The notes under the pieces: generated by a model
Told to the model about the DNA's origin: nothing
Database searches by the model: none
Seen by the model: only the letters and a program-made list of their open reading frames with translations
Assembly (NCBI RefSeq): GCF_039993895.1
Contig: NZ_CP121194.1
Span: forward strand, 2,976,001-3,040,000
Direction of reading: 5' to 3'
DNA: 64,000 nucleotides
DNA from: Edaphobacter paludis
Lineage (GTDB): Bacteria; Acidobacteriota; Terriglobia; Terriglobales; Acidobacteriaceae
Program-made: the position numbers and the translations under genes
Part shown: piece by piece, positions 46,786-57,054 of the stretch
Position numbering within the stretch: position 1 is the first letter of the stretch
How the letters are laid out: each line of letters begins with the position of its first letter

Positions 46786-48378
46786 TTAGGACCAGTAACT
46801 CCTATCCAAGGTACGGTACTGAATTGCCTCGGCAATATGCTTGACCGCGATGTCCTGTTCCCCTCCCAGATCGGCAATTGTCCGGGCAACTTTTAAGATC
46901 CGGTCATGCGCCCGGGCACTTAACCCCTGTTGTTGCATCGCCCGCTCCAGCAAACGCTCCGCATCAGACGAAAGCTCGCAATAGATCCGAATCTGCTGGG
47001 TATTCATCTGCGAATTCGAAAAAATCTGCCGCGAAGCCCCTTTTGCCGATCCCTTCGTCCGCTCCGCCGCCTGGCTGAATCGATCATGTTGCCGATGCCT
47101 CGCAGCCAGCACCCGGGCCCGTATCTCTTCCGAACCCTCCGCCGCCGTTCCTCCCCGTAACTCCTTATATTGAACAGCCGGAACTTCAATATGAATGTCG
47201 ATCCTATCCAGCAAAGGCCCGGAAACCTTGGAAACATAGCGTTGAATCATCGGCGGGGTACACATGCACTCGCGCGACTTGTCGTTGAAATACCCGCAGG
47301 GGCAAGGATTCATCGCCGCCGCCAGCATGAACCGCGCAGGAAAGCTAAGGCTCATCGCCGCCCGCGCGATCGTGACCATCCCGTCCTCGAGGGGTTGCCG
47401 CATTACCTCCAGAACGTTCCGCGGAAACTCTGGCAGCTCGTCCAGAAATAGCAATCCGTTATGCGCCAGCGAAACCTCACCCGGCCGGGGCATCATCCCG
47501 CCGCCAATCAACCCTGCGTCCGAGATGGTATGGTGCGGCGACCGGAACGGCCGATGAGTCACCAACCCCTGTTCCGCGTCGAGCACACCAGCGACGGAGT
47601 GGATCTTCGTCGTCTCCAACGCCTCTTCGAAGCGGAGCGGAGCCAGAATCGAAGGCAGGCGCTTGGCCAGCATTGTCTTGCCCGACCCCGGCGGCCCGAT
47701 CATCAAAATATTGTGTCCGCCCGCCGCGGCAACCTCAAGCGCTCGCTTCGCCACATGCTGACCGCGGACGTCCTTGAAGTCGAATGGAAAGTGCTGCATC
47801 TCATTGAGCAGATCGGCTGTCTCCACCTGAAGCGGCGTCGCGGTGATTGTGCCAAAGGCTGCTGAGTTCAGCAGCTCGCGCACCTCCAGCAGACTCTTCA
47901 CGGGATATACGTTCACTCCCTTTACTACCGCTGCCTCACGCGCATTGCTCGCAGGAATGATCAGGTTCGGAATGCCCTGCGCTCGCGCCGCAACCGCGAT
48001 CGGTAACATTCCCTGCACCGCGCGAAGACTCCCATCCAGGCCCAATTCACCCACCAGAAGAAAGTTGCTCACATCCTTGATATGCAGCGCGCCATAGGCG
48101 CCGAGTATCCCAATCGCAATGGGAAGATCGAATCCCGAACCTTCCTTCTTCAGGTCTGCCGGAGCGAGGTTGATGGTGATTCGCGTCGGCGGGATGTCGA
48201 AGCCGGAGTTCTTGATGGCCGATCGCACTCGGTCGCGGCTCTCCCGCACCGCCGCATCCGGCAAGCCCACAGTGTTGAACTGCTCCTTGTCCAACTTGAC
48301 GCCAGAAAAATCGACCTCTACATCGATGACGTGTGCATCGATGCCATAAACTGCTGCACTGCGAACCTTAAAAAGCAT
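46786..48378 (-). CDS. YifB/ComM-family Mg-chelatase-like AAA+ ATPase
   Basis: 530 residues. The N-terminal Lon-like domain ([39 protein letters not shown]) is followed by the AAA+ core with Walker [16 protein letters not shown], Walker [11 protein letters not shown] and [17 protein letters not shown] Cys-containing insert has [17 protein letters not shown], and the C-terminal domain ends [12 protein letters not shown]. ComM is a helicase that aids branch migration during natural transformation in other bacteria; whether this strain is competent is not shown. The conserved C-terminus is followed by the AT-rich gap described at 46340. Confidence 0.93.
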   Translation of the reverse strand: MLFKVRSAAVYGIDAHVIDVEVDFSGVKLDKEQFNTVGLPDAAVRESRDRVRSAIKNSGFDIPPTRITINLAPADLKKEGSGFDLPIAIGILGAYGALHIKDVSNFLLVGELGLDGSLRAVQGMLPIAVAARAQGIPNLIIPASNAREAAVVKGVNVYPVKSLLEVRELLNSAAFGTITATPLQVETADLLNEMQHFPFDFKDVRGQHVAKRALEVAAAGGHNILMIGPPGSGKTMLAKRLPSILAPLRFEEALETTKIHSVAGVLDAEQGLVTHRPFRSPHHTISDAGLIGGGMMPRPGEVSLAHNGLLFLDELPEFPRNVLEVMRQPLEDGMVTIARAAMSLSFPARFMLAAAMNPCPCGYFNDKSRECMCTPPMIQRYVSKVSGPLLDRIDIHIEVPAVQYKELRGGTAAEGSEEIRARVLAARHRQHDRFSQAAERTKGSAKGASRQIFSNSQMNTQQIRIYCELSSDAERLLERAMQQQGLSARAHDRILKVARTIADLGGEQDIAVKHIAEAIQYRTLDRSYWS

Positions 48379-48485
48379 GTATGAGCCCGGTCAATCCTTG
48401 AGGCTATGAATTTTGGCCGAGTATAGCATTTCATCCTCTATAACTAATGCATCACTACATTCAACGGTACGACGGAGCAACAATC

Positions 48486-49454
48486 ATGCCCACGCACGCA
48501 CGCGTTCTTTGCCTCAGCAAAACAACTGCTCTCCTGATGGCTCTTCTTCTGCTCCCCTTGCACCAGGCCTGCGCGCAGAACAGCTCGACCACCGACAAGC
48601 AGCAAGTCGACGGCAAAATTGTAACCACCACGCAAGCGGAACAACCGACGCAGTCGGATCGCACTCATAAAACCGCCGCCGAGAATAACGAAGAAGCCTG
48701 GTCCATGCTCACTACAGCCGTTCAGGATCCGAAGCACGCCGACCTGCGAATCCAGGCACTCGCCGCTCTGGGTACGCTTGGCGAAAACGCTCGCGGCGAA
48801 AAACTGATCTCCGCCGCCATGCGGGACTCCGATGTTGACGTGCGCACCGCTGCCGTCCTTAGCGCCGGCCAGACTAAAAGCCGCAACCTTACCATCGGCA
48901 TCCGCGCTCTGCTCGACGACAAGGAACCGCAGGTCGCCTTCGTCGCTGCCACCACGCTATGGAAGATGAACGATCGCTCCGGCGAAGACATTCTGGTGGC
49001 TGTGGTCAACGGCGACCGTAGCGCCAACCCCGGCATGGTGAACGGCACCATGCACAAGGTGAATAAAGAGATTCACGATCCGGGAGCGCTCGCCCGCATG
49101 GGCGCGCTCCAGGGAGCGTCCATGCTCCTCGGGCCGTTCGGCTTCGGCCTCACCGCAATCGAATACATGCGCAAGAACGGCGGCGACAACGCCCGCGTCT
49201 CGGCTATCGAGCAGCTCTCGCAGGAAAAGACCGCGCCCATCCGCGCCGAGTTGATCGCGGCGCTCACCGACAAAGATCCCGCCGTCCGCGCTGCCGCAGC
49301 CACAGCGCTTGGCAGCTATCGCGAGAGGTCCATTCCTAACGCGCTTCTGCCTGTCTTCGACGATGCCAAGGCTCCGGTCCGCCTCACTGCTGCTGCCGCA
49401 TACATCCGCGCCACACATTTCGCTCCATCCCGCAAAAGACGGGCGGCTAGATAG
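48486..49454 (+). CDS. Exported HEAT-repeat protein
   Basis: 322 residues from ATG 48486, with GGAG nine bases upstream; the frame opens earlier, but the signal peptide starts here (LLMALLLLPLHQACAQ, with a Cys that could be a lipobox). HEAT-like helical pairs follow: RIQALAALGTLGENARGEKL, VDVRTAAVLSAGQTKSRNL, VAFVAATTLWKM, AELIAALTDKDPAVRAAAATAL and LPVFDDAKAPVRLTAAAAY. These build a solenoid for protein binding. A glycine-rich stretch around 200-215 (GASMLLGPFGFGL) is hydrophobic and interrupts the repeats. It is divergent from the ATPase gene. Partner unknown. Confidence 0.82.
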   Translation: MPTHARVLCLSKTTALLMALLLLPLHQACAQNSSTTDKQQVDGKIVTTTQAEQPTQSDRTHKTAAENNEEAWSMLTTAVQDPKHADLRIQALAALGTLGENARGEKLISAAMRDSDVDVRTAAVLSAGQTKSRNLTIGIRALLDDKEPQVAFVAATTLWKMNDRSGEDILVAVVNGDRSANPGMVNGTMHKVNKEIHDPGALARMGALQGASMLLGPFGFGLTAIEYMRKNGGDNARVSAIEQLSQEKTAPIRAELIAALTDKDPAVRAAAATALGSYRERSIPNALLPVFDDAKAPVRLTAAAAYIRATHFAPSRKRRAAR

Positions 49455-49579
49455 CAGCCAAACCTTCCAGTTTCGCCTAATCAAGCTACGTTCCGCATCC
49501 ATTCAGGCTTTCCATCAAACCCGAGGGGCGCCTTTTTCCATTGGCTGATGAACATGACGAAGGCAGGAGGATATCCAGC

Positions 49580-50146
49580 ATGCTGATTGGATACGACGAG
49601 ACGCAAATGGCAGGCTGCCGAAATCGACCGCGACTCTGCTTCGGTATTTTCAAATTTCTAATGTCGCTTTTCTTGATCTTGCCGGGGGTGTCTCTCTCTG
49701 CACAAACGCTCGAAATCATTTTGGTGGATGGTAGGAACGGACGCCCTATGGTGGGGGCGTCCTCCTATGTGAATGCTTGGGTAGGGACAGAGTGCAAGGA
49801 GGCAATCGCCATTCCGACTGATGGAAAGGGCGTTGCTCGACTACAGCTAACGCTCAATCCCGACGAAGTAAACATCCCAAACTCGAAGAATAGTGGATCA
49901 ATCGTTGTGGAGCATCCTATCGTGAAGTACGATGAGTCCTTCCGGGTTAACGTTCCTAACGTATTGTGTGGGTCAGCGGGATCAAGTTATTCGTGGCTGA
50001 GGTCAGAAAGCTTCTCCACAAAAGAGATACTTAGTCACGGCTATGCTTCGCCAAACACATGCGGTAAAGGTACGGTCTCGCCGCACCCCGGACAAGTAAT
50101 CCTCTTCGTTAGGCCATTAACGTGGTGGGAAAAACTAAAGCAATAA
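49580..50146 (+). CDS. Exported protein, function unknown
   Basis: 188 residues from ATG 49580, with AGGAGG upstream. The hydrophobic segment FGIFKFLMSLFLILPGVSLS is a signal peptide after a longish charged N-terminus. The mature part begins LEIILVDGRNGRPMVGASSY, which looks like the first strands of a carboxypeptidase-regulatory (CnaB-like) beta domain. The protein ends GQVILFVRPLTWWEKLKQ. Four Cys (including GTECKEA, NVLCGSA and NTCGKG) may form disulfides. Codon use is less GC-biased than its neighbours. No specific function recognised. Confidence 0.72.
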   Translation: MLIGYDETQMAGCRNRPRLCFGIFKFLMSLFLILPGVSLSAQTLEIILVDGRNGRPMVGASSYVNAWVGTECKEAIAIPTDGKGVARLQLTLNPDEVNIPNSKNSGSIVVEHPIVKYDESFRVNVPNVLCGSAGSSYSWLRSESFSTKEILSHGYASPNTCGKGTVSPHPGQVILFVRPLTWWEKLKQ

Positions 50147-50218
50147 TTCCTGCTCCGGCCACCGGTCTGCAATCGAATGCAATATTCGTTGGAAACAAGA
50201 TAGGGCGGACTGTCACAG

Positions 50219-50602
50219 ATGAAGCCTCGCGTTGATCTCTTTCGCCGACTGGCCCTCACTCTTCCTGAAGCCGTCGAAAGCTCGCACATGGGCCATCCCG
50301 ACTTTCGCATCAACGACCGCATCTTCGCCACTCTCTCCGCGCAGGAGAGAGGGCGTGGCACGCTCAAGCTCACCATCGAGCAGCAACAAGCCTTTATCGC
50401 CGAGATGCCAACGATCTTCGAGCCTGTACAAGGCGGCTGGGGACGCATGGGCATGACCTTCGTCGATCTTGGACATGTTGACGAAGAGACACTGAAGGGC
50501 GCGCTCATCACCGCGTACAACAACGTGAAGCTCAAACAAGCAAAGAAGAAGGTCCCGGGCACCACCAAACGAGCGGGATACTCATCCACGCGCCTACAAT
50601 AA
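50219..50602 (+). CDS. MmcQ/YjbR-family protein
   Basis: 127 residues. The small MmcQ/YjbR fold is recognised from LALTLPEAVESSHMGHPDFRI, FATLSAQERGRGTLKLTIEQQ and GGWGRMGMTFVDLGHVDEETLKGALITAYNNV. The family is often called DNA-binding-like (CyaY-like fold), but no biochemical role is established. The C-terminus is basic (KQAKKKVPGTTKRAGY). It ends seven bases before the sdaA start, so the two are probably co-transcribed. Confidence 0.87.
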   Translation: MKPRVDLFRRLALTLPEAVESSHMGHPDFRINDRIFATLSAQERGRGTLKLTIEQQQAFIAEMPTIFEPVQGGWGRMGMTFVDLGHVDEETLKGALITAYNNVKLKQAKKKVPGTTKRAGYSSTRLQ

Positions 50603-50609
50603 GTCAGCC

Positions 50610-52064
<1,455 letters not shown>

Positions 52065-52153
52065 TATTGTGACGCGCATAGCATCGTCATGTTCGATTTT
52101 GAACAGCGGCTTTCGCAAATGCGTATAGCTAAATATTGGCTAAGGAGAATCTA

Positions 52154-53332
52154 GTGAGAAAAACTGCTTGGAGTCACCCATACGCGCTGGTACTGGCTTT
52201 GACCGTCTGCCAGGGTGTCGCTCAGGCATCACAAAAGAGCCATCCCCCAACTGGCAGCGAACAACCTGAGCAGAAGATGTTTTCGCGGCGCGAGGTCATC
52301 GATATCATCGCTGCAACGCGGAAGATAGTATCGCCGAATGGCGTCGAAGAACTCTTGCCAATTCAGATAAACGGAACGACTCAATGGTTGTCGGTTCGGG
52401 GCAGCGACCGTCGCAATCCGATTTTGCTGTACCTGCATGGCGGGCCGGGATCTCCAACGATGCCGGAGGACTACACCTTCCAGACTCCGTGGGAGGATTA
52501 CTTTACCGTAGTGCAGTGGGACCAGCGCGGCGCGGGAAAAACATATGCATCCAACGATCCCAAGTCGCTTGCCCCGACCATGACGATCCCGCAGATGACA
52601 AGCGATGCGGAGGAGGTCGTCCGTTACCTGCAGAAACGATATGACAAGCGGAAGATCTTTTTGCTGGGACACTCCTGGGGCAGCGTGCTTGGCGTAGCTC
52701 TCGCGCAACGTCATCCCGAGTGGTTCTACGCCTATCTGGGAGTCGGGCAGATGGTGAATATGGAAAAGAACGAGGTAGATGGCTACCAGTTTGCGTTGAA
52801 CGAAGCCAAGTCGCACCATAACAGCGAAGCGGAGCGAGAATTATTGGCGCTGGCGCCCTATCCGGGCAACCTCACCTTTGAAAGGATTGGAGTGCAACGC
52901 AAATGGCTTATGTACTACGGCGGATTGACCTATGGGAGGACGGATTTCTCTTATGACAGTAACGCCCGGCGCCTCTCTCCGGATTACACGCAAAGGGACA
53001 TAGACCTCGTGAACGAAGGCAGCCTTTACTCCGTGACCCATCTGCTCGGGCCGCTGGAAGCCGTCAATTACGACTCTGTCACCGACTTCAAATGTCCGAT
53101 CTTCCTTTTTGAAGGAAAGCATGACTATGCCGTCTCCCACGCACTTTCGGCAGAGTGGTTCAGTCACATCCATGCGCCATCGAAGAAATTGGTATGGTTC
53201 GACAATTCCGCGCACATGATCATGCAGGAAGAGCCAGGACGATTTCTGTACCATCTCATCACCGATCTCTATCCCCTGGCGGTGCAGGCCGGAGATTTCG
53301 CCCCAGCCTCGGACCACACAGGCGGAGACTGA
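52154..53332 (+). CDS. Exported alpha/beta hydrolase, prolyl-aminopeptidase-like (family S33)
   Basis: 392 residues from GTG 52154, chosen because TAAGGAG lies just before it; the frame opens at TTG 52136. A signal peptide (YALVLALTVCQGVAQA) makes it periplasmic. The catalytic core has the oxyanion motif YLHGGPGSP, VVQWDQRGAGKT, the nucleophile elbow LLGHSWGSVLG, an acid in FEGKHDYAVSH and a His in WFDNSAHMIMQEE. Family members release N-terminal proline or act on esters and amides. The substrate here is not defined. Confidence 0.85.
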   Translation: MRKTAWSHPYALVLALTVCQGVAQASQKSHPPTGSEQPEQKMFSRREVIDIIAATRKIVSPNGVEELLPIQINGTTQWLSVRGSDRRNPILLYLHGGPGSPTMPEDYTFQTPWEDYFTVVQWDQRGAGKTYASNDPKSLAPTMTIPQMTSDAEEVVRYLQKRYDKRKIFLLGHSWGSVLGVALAQRHPEWFYAYLGVGQMVNMEKNEVDGYQFALNEAKSHHNSEAERELLALAPYPGNLTFERIGVQRKWLMYYGGLTYGRTDFSYDSNARRLSPDYTQRDIDLVNEGSLYSVTHLLGPLEAVNYDSVTDFKCPIFLFEGKHDYAVSHALSAEWFSHIHAPSKKLVWFDNSAHMIMQEEPGRFLYHLITDLYPLAVQAGDFAPASDHTGGD

Positions 53333-53347
53333 TTCAAGGCGAACAAC

Positions 53348-54532
53348 TTACCGCTCCACCGCCAGCGCCACCGAGTTCCCTCCCCCAAGGCAAAGCGCCG
53401 CCACGCCCTTCTTCACATCCCGCCGCATCATCTCGTGGATCAGCGTCACCAGTATCCTCGCCCCGCTCGCTCCAATCGGATGCCCGATCGCAACTGCTCC
53501 ACCATTCACGTTCACCCTGGCTGCATCCAGTCCCAGTTCCTTCATCACTCCAAGCGCCTGCACGCTAAACGCCTCATTCAACTCAAACAGATCGATATCA
53601 TCCATCTTCCACCCGGCACGCTCCAAAACTCGCCGCACTCCAATCACCGGAGCAAGCATCACCCACCGCGGCGCGACTCCACTCATTGCCTGCGCCCGGA
53701 TCGTCACCATCGGCTCCAGTCCGAGTTCTTTCGCGCGTGAAGCCGACATCACCACAACCGCCGCAGCCGCGTCGTTCACCCCTGGAGCATTGCCCGCCGT
53801 CACGGTTCCATCTTTCTTGAAAGCCGGTTTCAACGCAGCCAGCGCCTCCAGCGAAGCATCGTCGCGCACGCTCTCGTCGCGCGAAAAGAGGACCGGCTCT
53901 CCACCCTTCTTCTTCGGAGGCAATGAAACCGGGACCACCTCCGCATCGAACCGCCCTTCCCTCCACGCTGCACTCGCACGGCGATGCGACTCCAGCGCAT
54001 AGGCGTCCTGCATCTCCCGAGTGATCGAATGCTTCTCCGCGACGAGTTCTCCGGTCATTCCCATGTGCCAGTCCTCGCACGCGCACCATAGACCGTCTCT
54101 CACCATCGAGTCCACCACCGTGGAGTCACCCATGCGAAATCCTTTCCGCCCCTGCGGCAGAAGATATGGCGCGTTGGTCATCGACTCCATCCCACCGGCG
54201 ACAACAATCTCCGCCGCACCCGTCATCACGCTCTGCGCCGCGAGCGCCACCGCCTTCAATCCCGAGCCGCAAACCATGTTGATCGTCATCGCCGCAACAG
54301 AGTCCGCCAGCCCTCCCCGCAGTCCCGCCTGCCGCGCAGGATTCTGTCCCAGCCCCGCCGGAAGCACGCATCCCATCACACACTCGTCGACAGTTGCGGC
54401 GTCAATTCCCGCTCTACGCGCAGCTTCGCGCACTACTATCGCGCCAAGTTCCACCGCTGTACTCTCACTCAGCGCTCCTTGAAACCTTCCCACTGGAGTC
54501 CGTACCGCAGACACGATCACAACATCATTCAT
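53348..54532 (-). CDS. Acetyl-CoA C-acetyltransferase (thiolase)
   Basis: 394 residues from ATG 54532, with GAGG eight bases upstream (a GTG directly precedes it). Thiolase motifs are complete: [19 protein letters not shown], the acylated Cys88 in [43 protein letters not shown] with the active-site His, and the second Cys in [16 protein letters not shown]. It condenses or cleaves acetoacetyl-CoA. Biosynthetic and degradative thiolases cannot be separated by eye. No beta-oxidation partner is adjacent. Confidence 0.94.
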   Translation of the reverse strand: MNDVVIVSAVRTPVGRFQGALSESTAVELGAIVVREAARRAGIDAATVDECVMGCVLPAGLGQNPARQAGLRGGLADSVAAMTINMVCGSGLKAVALAAQSVMTGAAEIVVAGGMESMTNAPYLLPQGRKGFRMGDSTVVDSMVRDGLWCACEDWHMGMTGELVAEKHSITREMQDAYALESHRRASAAWREGRFDAEVVPVSLPPKKKGGEPVLFSRDESVRDDASLEALAALKPAFKKDGTVTAGNAPGVNDAAAAVVVMSASRAKELGLEPMVTIRAQAMSGVAPRWVMLAPVIGVRRVLERAGWKMDDIDLFELNEAFSVQALGVMKELGLDAARVNVNGGAVAIGHPIGASGARILVTLIHEMMRRDVKKGVAALCLGGGNSVALAVER

Positions 54533-54717
54533 CACAACACCTCGTCACGAAACCATTCGCAGATGAACTCTGCAGAAGACATCCCGAACGCGAAAGTATA
54601 CGGCGCACGACATAGCGCTCGCATTCTTCGGCGCTTCAACCGACAAAACTCATTCATTTTTTGGAGACCATCGCGGTCGTCGTATCAAAAAAAAATTCTC
54701 AAACGTATCGATTTTTC

Positions 54718-54746
54718 TTGACAGTGAAATTACATGAATCTATACC
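54718..54746 (+). promoter_or_regulatory. Sigma-70-type promoter of the 22-residue peptide gene
   Basis: TTGACA (54718-54723, exact -35 consensus), a 17-base spacer, then TATACC (54741-54746). The predicted start of transcription is about 55 bp before the peptide ATG. An AT-rich stretch with eight A lies upstream. Confidence 0.72.
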
Positions 54747-54808
54747 TTCGTTAGCTGCAATGCAGCGTGTTGCAGCAACGATGTCTAATCAATAGGGAGA
54801 ATAGACAA

Positions 54809-54877
54809 ATGGCAACGAAAAAGGCAGCCACAAAAGCAGCAAAGAAACCCGCGAAGAAGGCCGCGAAAAAGAAGTAA
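54809..54877 (+). CDS. 22-residue Lys/Ala-rich basic peptide, histone-tail-like
   Basis: The peptide is about half lysine and more than a third alanine, with one proline and two threonines, and no acidic residues: MATKKAATKAAKKPAKK followed by AAKKK. It resembles the tails of bacterial histone H1-like proteins (KKAAxK, KPAKK), so DNA or RNA binding is plausible. The case for a real gene rests on its setting: a near-consensus promoter at 54718, AATAGGGAGA nine bases before the ATG, and a strong hairpin 20 bp after the stop. It is too short for most gene callers. Expression is not shown. Confidence 0.72.
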   Translation: MATKKAATKAAKKPAKKAAKKK

Positions 54878-54895
54878 ACCCAACAAGGCAAACAA

Positions 54896-54924
54896 AACGG
54901 GGGACGCGATAAGCGTCCCCCGTT
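54896..54924. terminator. Strong hairpin terminator between the basic peptide gene and the coiled-coil gene
   Basis: AACGGGGGACGC, loop GATAA, GCGTCCCCCGTT: a perfect 12-bp stem. On the minus strand it is followed by TTGTTTGCC and preceded by the end of the coiled-coil protein gene, giving a T-rich tail. On the plus strand it follows the basic peptide by about 20 bp. It probably works in both directions. Confidence 0.75.
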
Positions 54925-54944
54925 CTGCGTCTGCACTGCAATCG

Positions 54945-55763
54945 CTACTGCGCGGGCGTACCTTTCGGCGTCGAGAGGTATCCCGAAACGGTGTTCTTCT
55001 CGATGTCATTCACCACCAGCTCATACAGCACCGGCGTCTTGCCCGTATAGAACTGCACCGGCTCATCGAGGTTCTTGTCCTTCTTCTCGATGTTGCGGTC
55101 GTCGGCGCTCACGTTCAGCGTGTACCGCGAGTGTTTCATGTCCACCTTCTTCAATTGCAGCTTGATGCTGGAGAGAAGCAGCGGCTTCTCTCCCTTCTTC
55201 AAGGTGAACTCGATGTAGTTCCGGTCGCCCTTATGCTTCAGGACCTCAAGCTCGTCGTGGTTGGTCGCAATCAAGCCGCTCATCACGCCAGCATCGCCCA
55301 CCACCCGATTCAGTTGCGACTTCGTCGCTTCCAGATCGGTCCGGGTCGTGGCGACATCCGTTTTCACTCCTCCGACATCCGTCTTCACAGTCGCCACGTC
55401 GGTCGAAACCGCGCCGATCTGCTCCTTGGTTGCGGCCTGCTCGCGCTCCAGCCTTGTTGTCGCCGCCTGCTGCGCGGCCAGTATGCTCTGCGCCCGCGTC
55501 TCAATCTGCTTCTGTGCGATGCCGACGCTCTGCCCAAGGGTTTCGCTCGTCGCCCGCAGCCGGGCATTCGTAGAGTCGAGCTTCTGCGCCAGATCAGTAT
55601 TCTTCTGGATTGCCGCCCCCAACTGTTTCTGCGTATCGGTCAAACGATTCTGCAAACCATAGCACCAAACCAGCGAACCCAATGCAGCCAGTAACGCTAC
55701 TACCAGGACTCCAAGAAATACTCCAGACATCGAACGCTCTGCTACATATCCTTCTTCACTCAT
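54945..55763 (-). CDS. Membrane-anchored coiled-coil protein, function unknown
   Basis: 272 residues. One hydrophobic segment (about 13-34, GVFLGVLVVALLAALGSLVW) anchors it. Residues about 38-165 are a long coiled coil, including the near-exact repeats TDVATVKTDVGGVKTDVATTRTDL in a seven-residue period. The C-terminal part (about 175-272) is beta-rich: NYIEFTLKKGEKPLLLSSIKLQLKKVD, then YTLNVSADDRNIEKKDK and VLYELVVNDIEKN. GAGGAG precedes the ATG. It may be an envelope-spanning structural protein. No family recognised. Confidence 0.82.
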   Translation of the reverse strand: MSEEGYVAERSMSGVFLGVLVVALLAALGSLVWCYGLQNRLTDTQKQLGAAIQKNTDLAQKLDSTNARLRATSETLGQSVGIAQKQIETRAQSILAAQQAATTRLEREQAATKEQIGAVSTDVATVKTDVGGVKTDVATTRTDLEATKSQLNRVVGDAGVMSGLIATNHDELEVLKHKGDRNYIEFTLKKGEKPLLLSSIKLQLKKVDMKHSRYTLNVSADDRNIEKKDKNLDEPVQFYTGKTPVLYELVVNDIEKNTVSGYLSTPKGTPAQ

Positions 55764-55890
55764 CGAACTCTCCTCGGCACTGCACTTCGTTTCGCCTGCA
55801 CCGGTTCTTCCGGAACAAGCTGCTCGTCAGTCTCTCAAACTTACAGGGCGCTGACCATACCTCTTTTGTGAATCGAACTAAACTGTTCCT

Positions 55891-56967
55891 ATGCATCACA
55901 CCGACATATGCATCGCAGGAGCAGGGATCATCGGCCTCTCGCTTGCCCTTGAGCTTCACCGCCGCGGTCTCAGCGTCACCGTTCTCGATCAGGGAACCCC
56001 TCTCGCCGAAGCTTCCACCGCCGCCGCCGGGATGCTCGCCGCCAGCGATCCCGACAACCCTGCATCCCTGCGGCCGCTCGCCGATCTCAGCCTCTCGCTC
56101 TACCCCGCTTTTCTCGATCGCCTCCACGCTCTATCCGGCACACAAGTTCCCTTCCACACCAGGGCAACCCTCCAATCGCATGCCGACGCTTCAGGTGAAA
56201 CATTCTCACCGGAAGCTCTCAGCAAAATTCTCCCTCAACTCAAGCCGCGCAACCATCACTTCACCCTGATCGACGAGCATAGTCTCGAACCGCGCAATCT
56301 TGCCGCCGCGCTCCTCGCTGCCGTCAAGAGCACATCCATCGATCTGCACACCAGCACTCAGGTTCTCGCTGCACAATCGATCGGCGACTCCGTAGAACTC
56401 CACACCACGCGAGGCACCTTCCACGCGGCAAAGTTCATCAACTGTACCGGTGCGTGGGCCACTCACTCCTCCCTTGCCCCGGGCCTTGCGGTTGCGCCAA
56501 AGAAAGGCCAGATGCTGGCTGTCGCCATTCCGTCCACGCTCTCGCTTCCTCTCGTGGTTCGTACCCATGGCATGTACATCGTTCCCCGCACCACCGGTCC
56601 CAACGCGGGACGTGCAATCATCGGCGCAACCATCGAAGATGTCGGCTTCGACAAGATCGTCCACCTGGCCGATATCGCTCATCTCCGTGCACTCGCTGCG
56701 GATCTTATTCCAGCGCTTGCAGATGCGCCGCAACTCGAAGTCTGGGCTGGCCTTCGTCCATCAACGCCGGATGAACTTCCCTTCCTCGGACCAGCGCCCG
56801 ACGCCCGCAATCAATTCATCGCTGCCGGACACTATCGCAACGGCATCCTCCTCGCTCCGGCAACCGCACACGTCATAGCGCAAATTCTCACTGGCGAACC
56901 CAGCGCCATCGACCTCTCCGCCTACTCACCGATGCGCCCTCTGCCCGCAACAGCTATCGCACACTGA
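55891..56967 (+). CDS. thiO: Glycine oxidase-like FAD-dependent oxidoreductase
   Basis: 358 residues. The FAD-binding Rossmann motif is ICIAGAGIIGLSLALELHRRG (GxGxxG then Glu-like end). ASTAAAGMLAA follows, as in ThiO, and the C-terminal GHYRNGILLAPATA is a ThiO/DAO-family signature. ThiO oxidises glycine to the imine used to make the thiazole of thiamine. No thi genes lie beside it, so the pathway role is inferred from family resemblance; a general D-amino-acid or sarcosine oxidase is an alternative. gltA follows with its own promoter. Confidence 0.85.
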   Translation: MHHTDICIAGAGIIGLSLALELHRRGLSVTVLDQGTPLAEASTAAAGMLAASDPDNPASLRPLADLSLSLYPAFLDRLHALSGTQVPFHTRATLQSHADASGETFSPEALSKILPQLKPRNHHFTLIDEHSLEPRNLAAALLAAVKSTSIDLHTSTQVLAAQSIGDSVELHTTRGTFHAAKFINCTGAWATHSSLAPGLAVAPKKGQMLAVAIPSTLSLPLVVRTHGMYIVPRTTGPNAGRAIIGATIEDVGFDKIVHLADIAHLRALAADLIPALADAPQLEVWAGLRPSTPDELPFLGPAPDARNQFIAAGHYRNGILLAPATAHVIAQILTGEPSAIDLSAYSPMRPLPATAIAH

Positions 56968-56990
56968 AGGCGATATTCGCGCACTTCACC

Positions 56991-57020
56991 GTGACAACCC
57001 TTTCACGGCTGCGCTATAAA
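56991..57020 (+). promoter_or_regulatory. Probable sigma-70 promoter of gltA
   Basis: GTGACA (56991-56996), an 18-base spacer and TATAAA (57015-57020). Transcription would start about 28 bp before the gltA ATG, leaving room for the TGGAGAAG ribosome binding site. Confidence 0.65.
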
Positions 57021-57054
57021 CGATGTAGTTTGTTTAACCCTGGAGAAGTCGCGT

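Noticed and set aside
46689..46889. Small minus-strand gene overlapping the ComM-like 3' end
   Set aside because: It has no ribosome binding site or independent start, and the overlapping ATPase C-terminus is conserved; kept only as a low-interest composition note.
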